Positions 5,945 to 5,980 of a DNA stretch of 5,980 bases are shown here, piece by piece. The DNA comes from Bacillota bacterium (GTDB lineage Bacteria > Bacillota > Bacilli > Alicyclobacillales > SLC66). The DNA lies in the NCBI GenBank assembly GCA_021820825.1, contig JAKADD010000162.1:1-5980 (forward strand), read 5' to 3'. The position numbers and the translations under genes were made by a program. Each line of letters starts with the position of its first letter. Positions within the stretch are counted from its first letter, which is position 1. The notes beneath the pieces are model-generated. The model was not told the origin of the DNA. It searched no databases and saw only the letters and a program-made list of their open reading frames with translations.

Positions 5945-5980
5945 TTGGCAAAAACAACAAGATACAGCCCGGAATTTAAA
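5945..5980 (+). CDS. IS3-family transposase OrfA, N-terminal fragment (cut by window edge)
   Basis: A TTG at 5945, 6 bases after GAGGTG (5933-5938), opens the frame MAKTTRYSPEFK, which runs off the end of the window. RYSPEFK is the hallmark beginning of IS3-family OrfA proteins, whose helix-turn-helix domain binds the terminal repeats. The full transposase is normally made by -1 frameshifting into OrfB, which is not visible here. With only 12 residues the family call rests on this motif and the IS-like leader, so an unrelated helix-turn-helix protein is not fully excluded. Confidence 0.75.
   Translation, partial: MAKTTRYSPEFK

Larger units (their letters stand above)
5871..5980 (+). mobile_element. 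Left end of an IS3-family insertion sequence (partial)
   Basis: The last part of the window carries the leader and first codons of an IS3-type OrfA. The exact end cannot be placed because the right inverted repeat lies outside the window. A TG-starting end is usual for the family, and TGATG at 5871 or TGTGG at 5867 are candidates. The stretch TTTAGTGGTGGACAC (5883-5897) looks like terminal-repeat-type sequence. The element runs out of the window to the right. Confidence 0.55.

Overview
The window looks like chromosomal DNA of a Gram-positive, Bacillales-type bacterium. The evidence is strong purine-rich Shine-Dalgarno sites, occasional TTG starts, a lipoate-protein ligase very close to Bacillus LplJ, a Bacillus-type transglutaminase-like protein and a YflK-like MOSC protein. 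Base composition is moderate. An acidophilic or thermophilic relative such as Alicyclobacillaceae would fit, but nothing here proves a genus.

Layout. Plus strand, 76-1882: two small orphan genes (99 and 78 aa), then an intergenic hairpin, then an acyl-CoA dehydrogenase (382 aa). Minus strand, 5568 down to 1874: a DUF2892 membrane protein, a roughly 640-base stretch with no convincing gene, a MOSC-domain protein, a 428-base gap, a transglutaminase-like protein, and lipoate-protein ligase LplJ, whose 3' end overlaps the dehydrogenase tail-to-tail by 9 bases. Upstream of the DUF2892 gene is a start-less reading frame that ends in an ATGA overlap with it. This looks like the 3' remnant of a neighbouring gene. 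At the right edge an IS3-family insertion sequence begins, with its 5' leader and the first 12 codons of OrfA.

How the genes relate. The dehydrogenase and LplJ both touch acyl-CoA metabolism, since lipoate is the cofactor of 2-oxoacid dehydrogenases that supply acyl-CoAs, but they are convergent and not an operon. The transglutaminase-like gene and lplJ are 66 bases apart on the same strand and could be co-transcribed. The MOSC and DUF2892 genes look like independent units.

Most of the window is ordinary housekeeping or accessory chromosome. The most notable points are: (1) the dehydrogenase has Thr where nearly all family members carry the catalytic Glu, has no substitute Glu at the alternative position, and has an Asp in the loop that lines the acyl pocket; (2) the remnant gene lies between the IS3 element and the DUF2892 gene; (3) a hairpin reaches the ribosome binding site of the IS transposase. 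I do not see a CRISPR array, tRNA, rRNA, phage module or obvious defence system.
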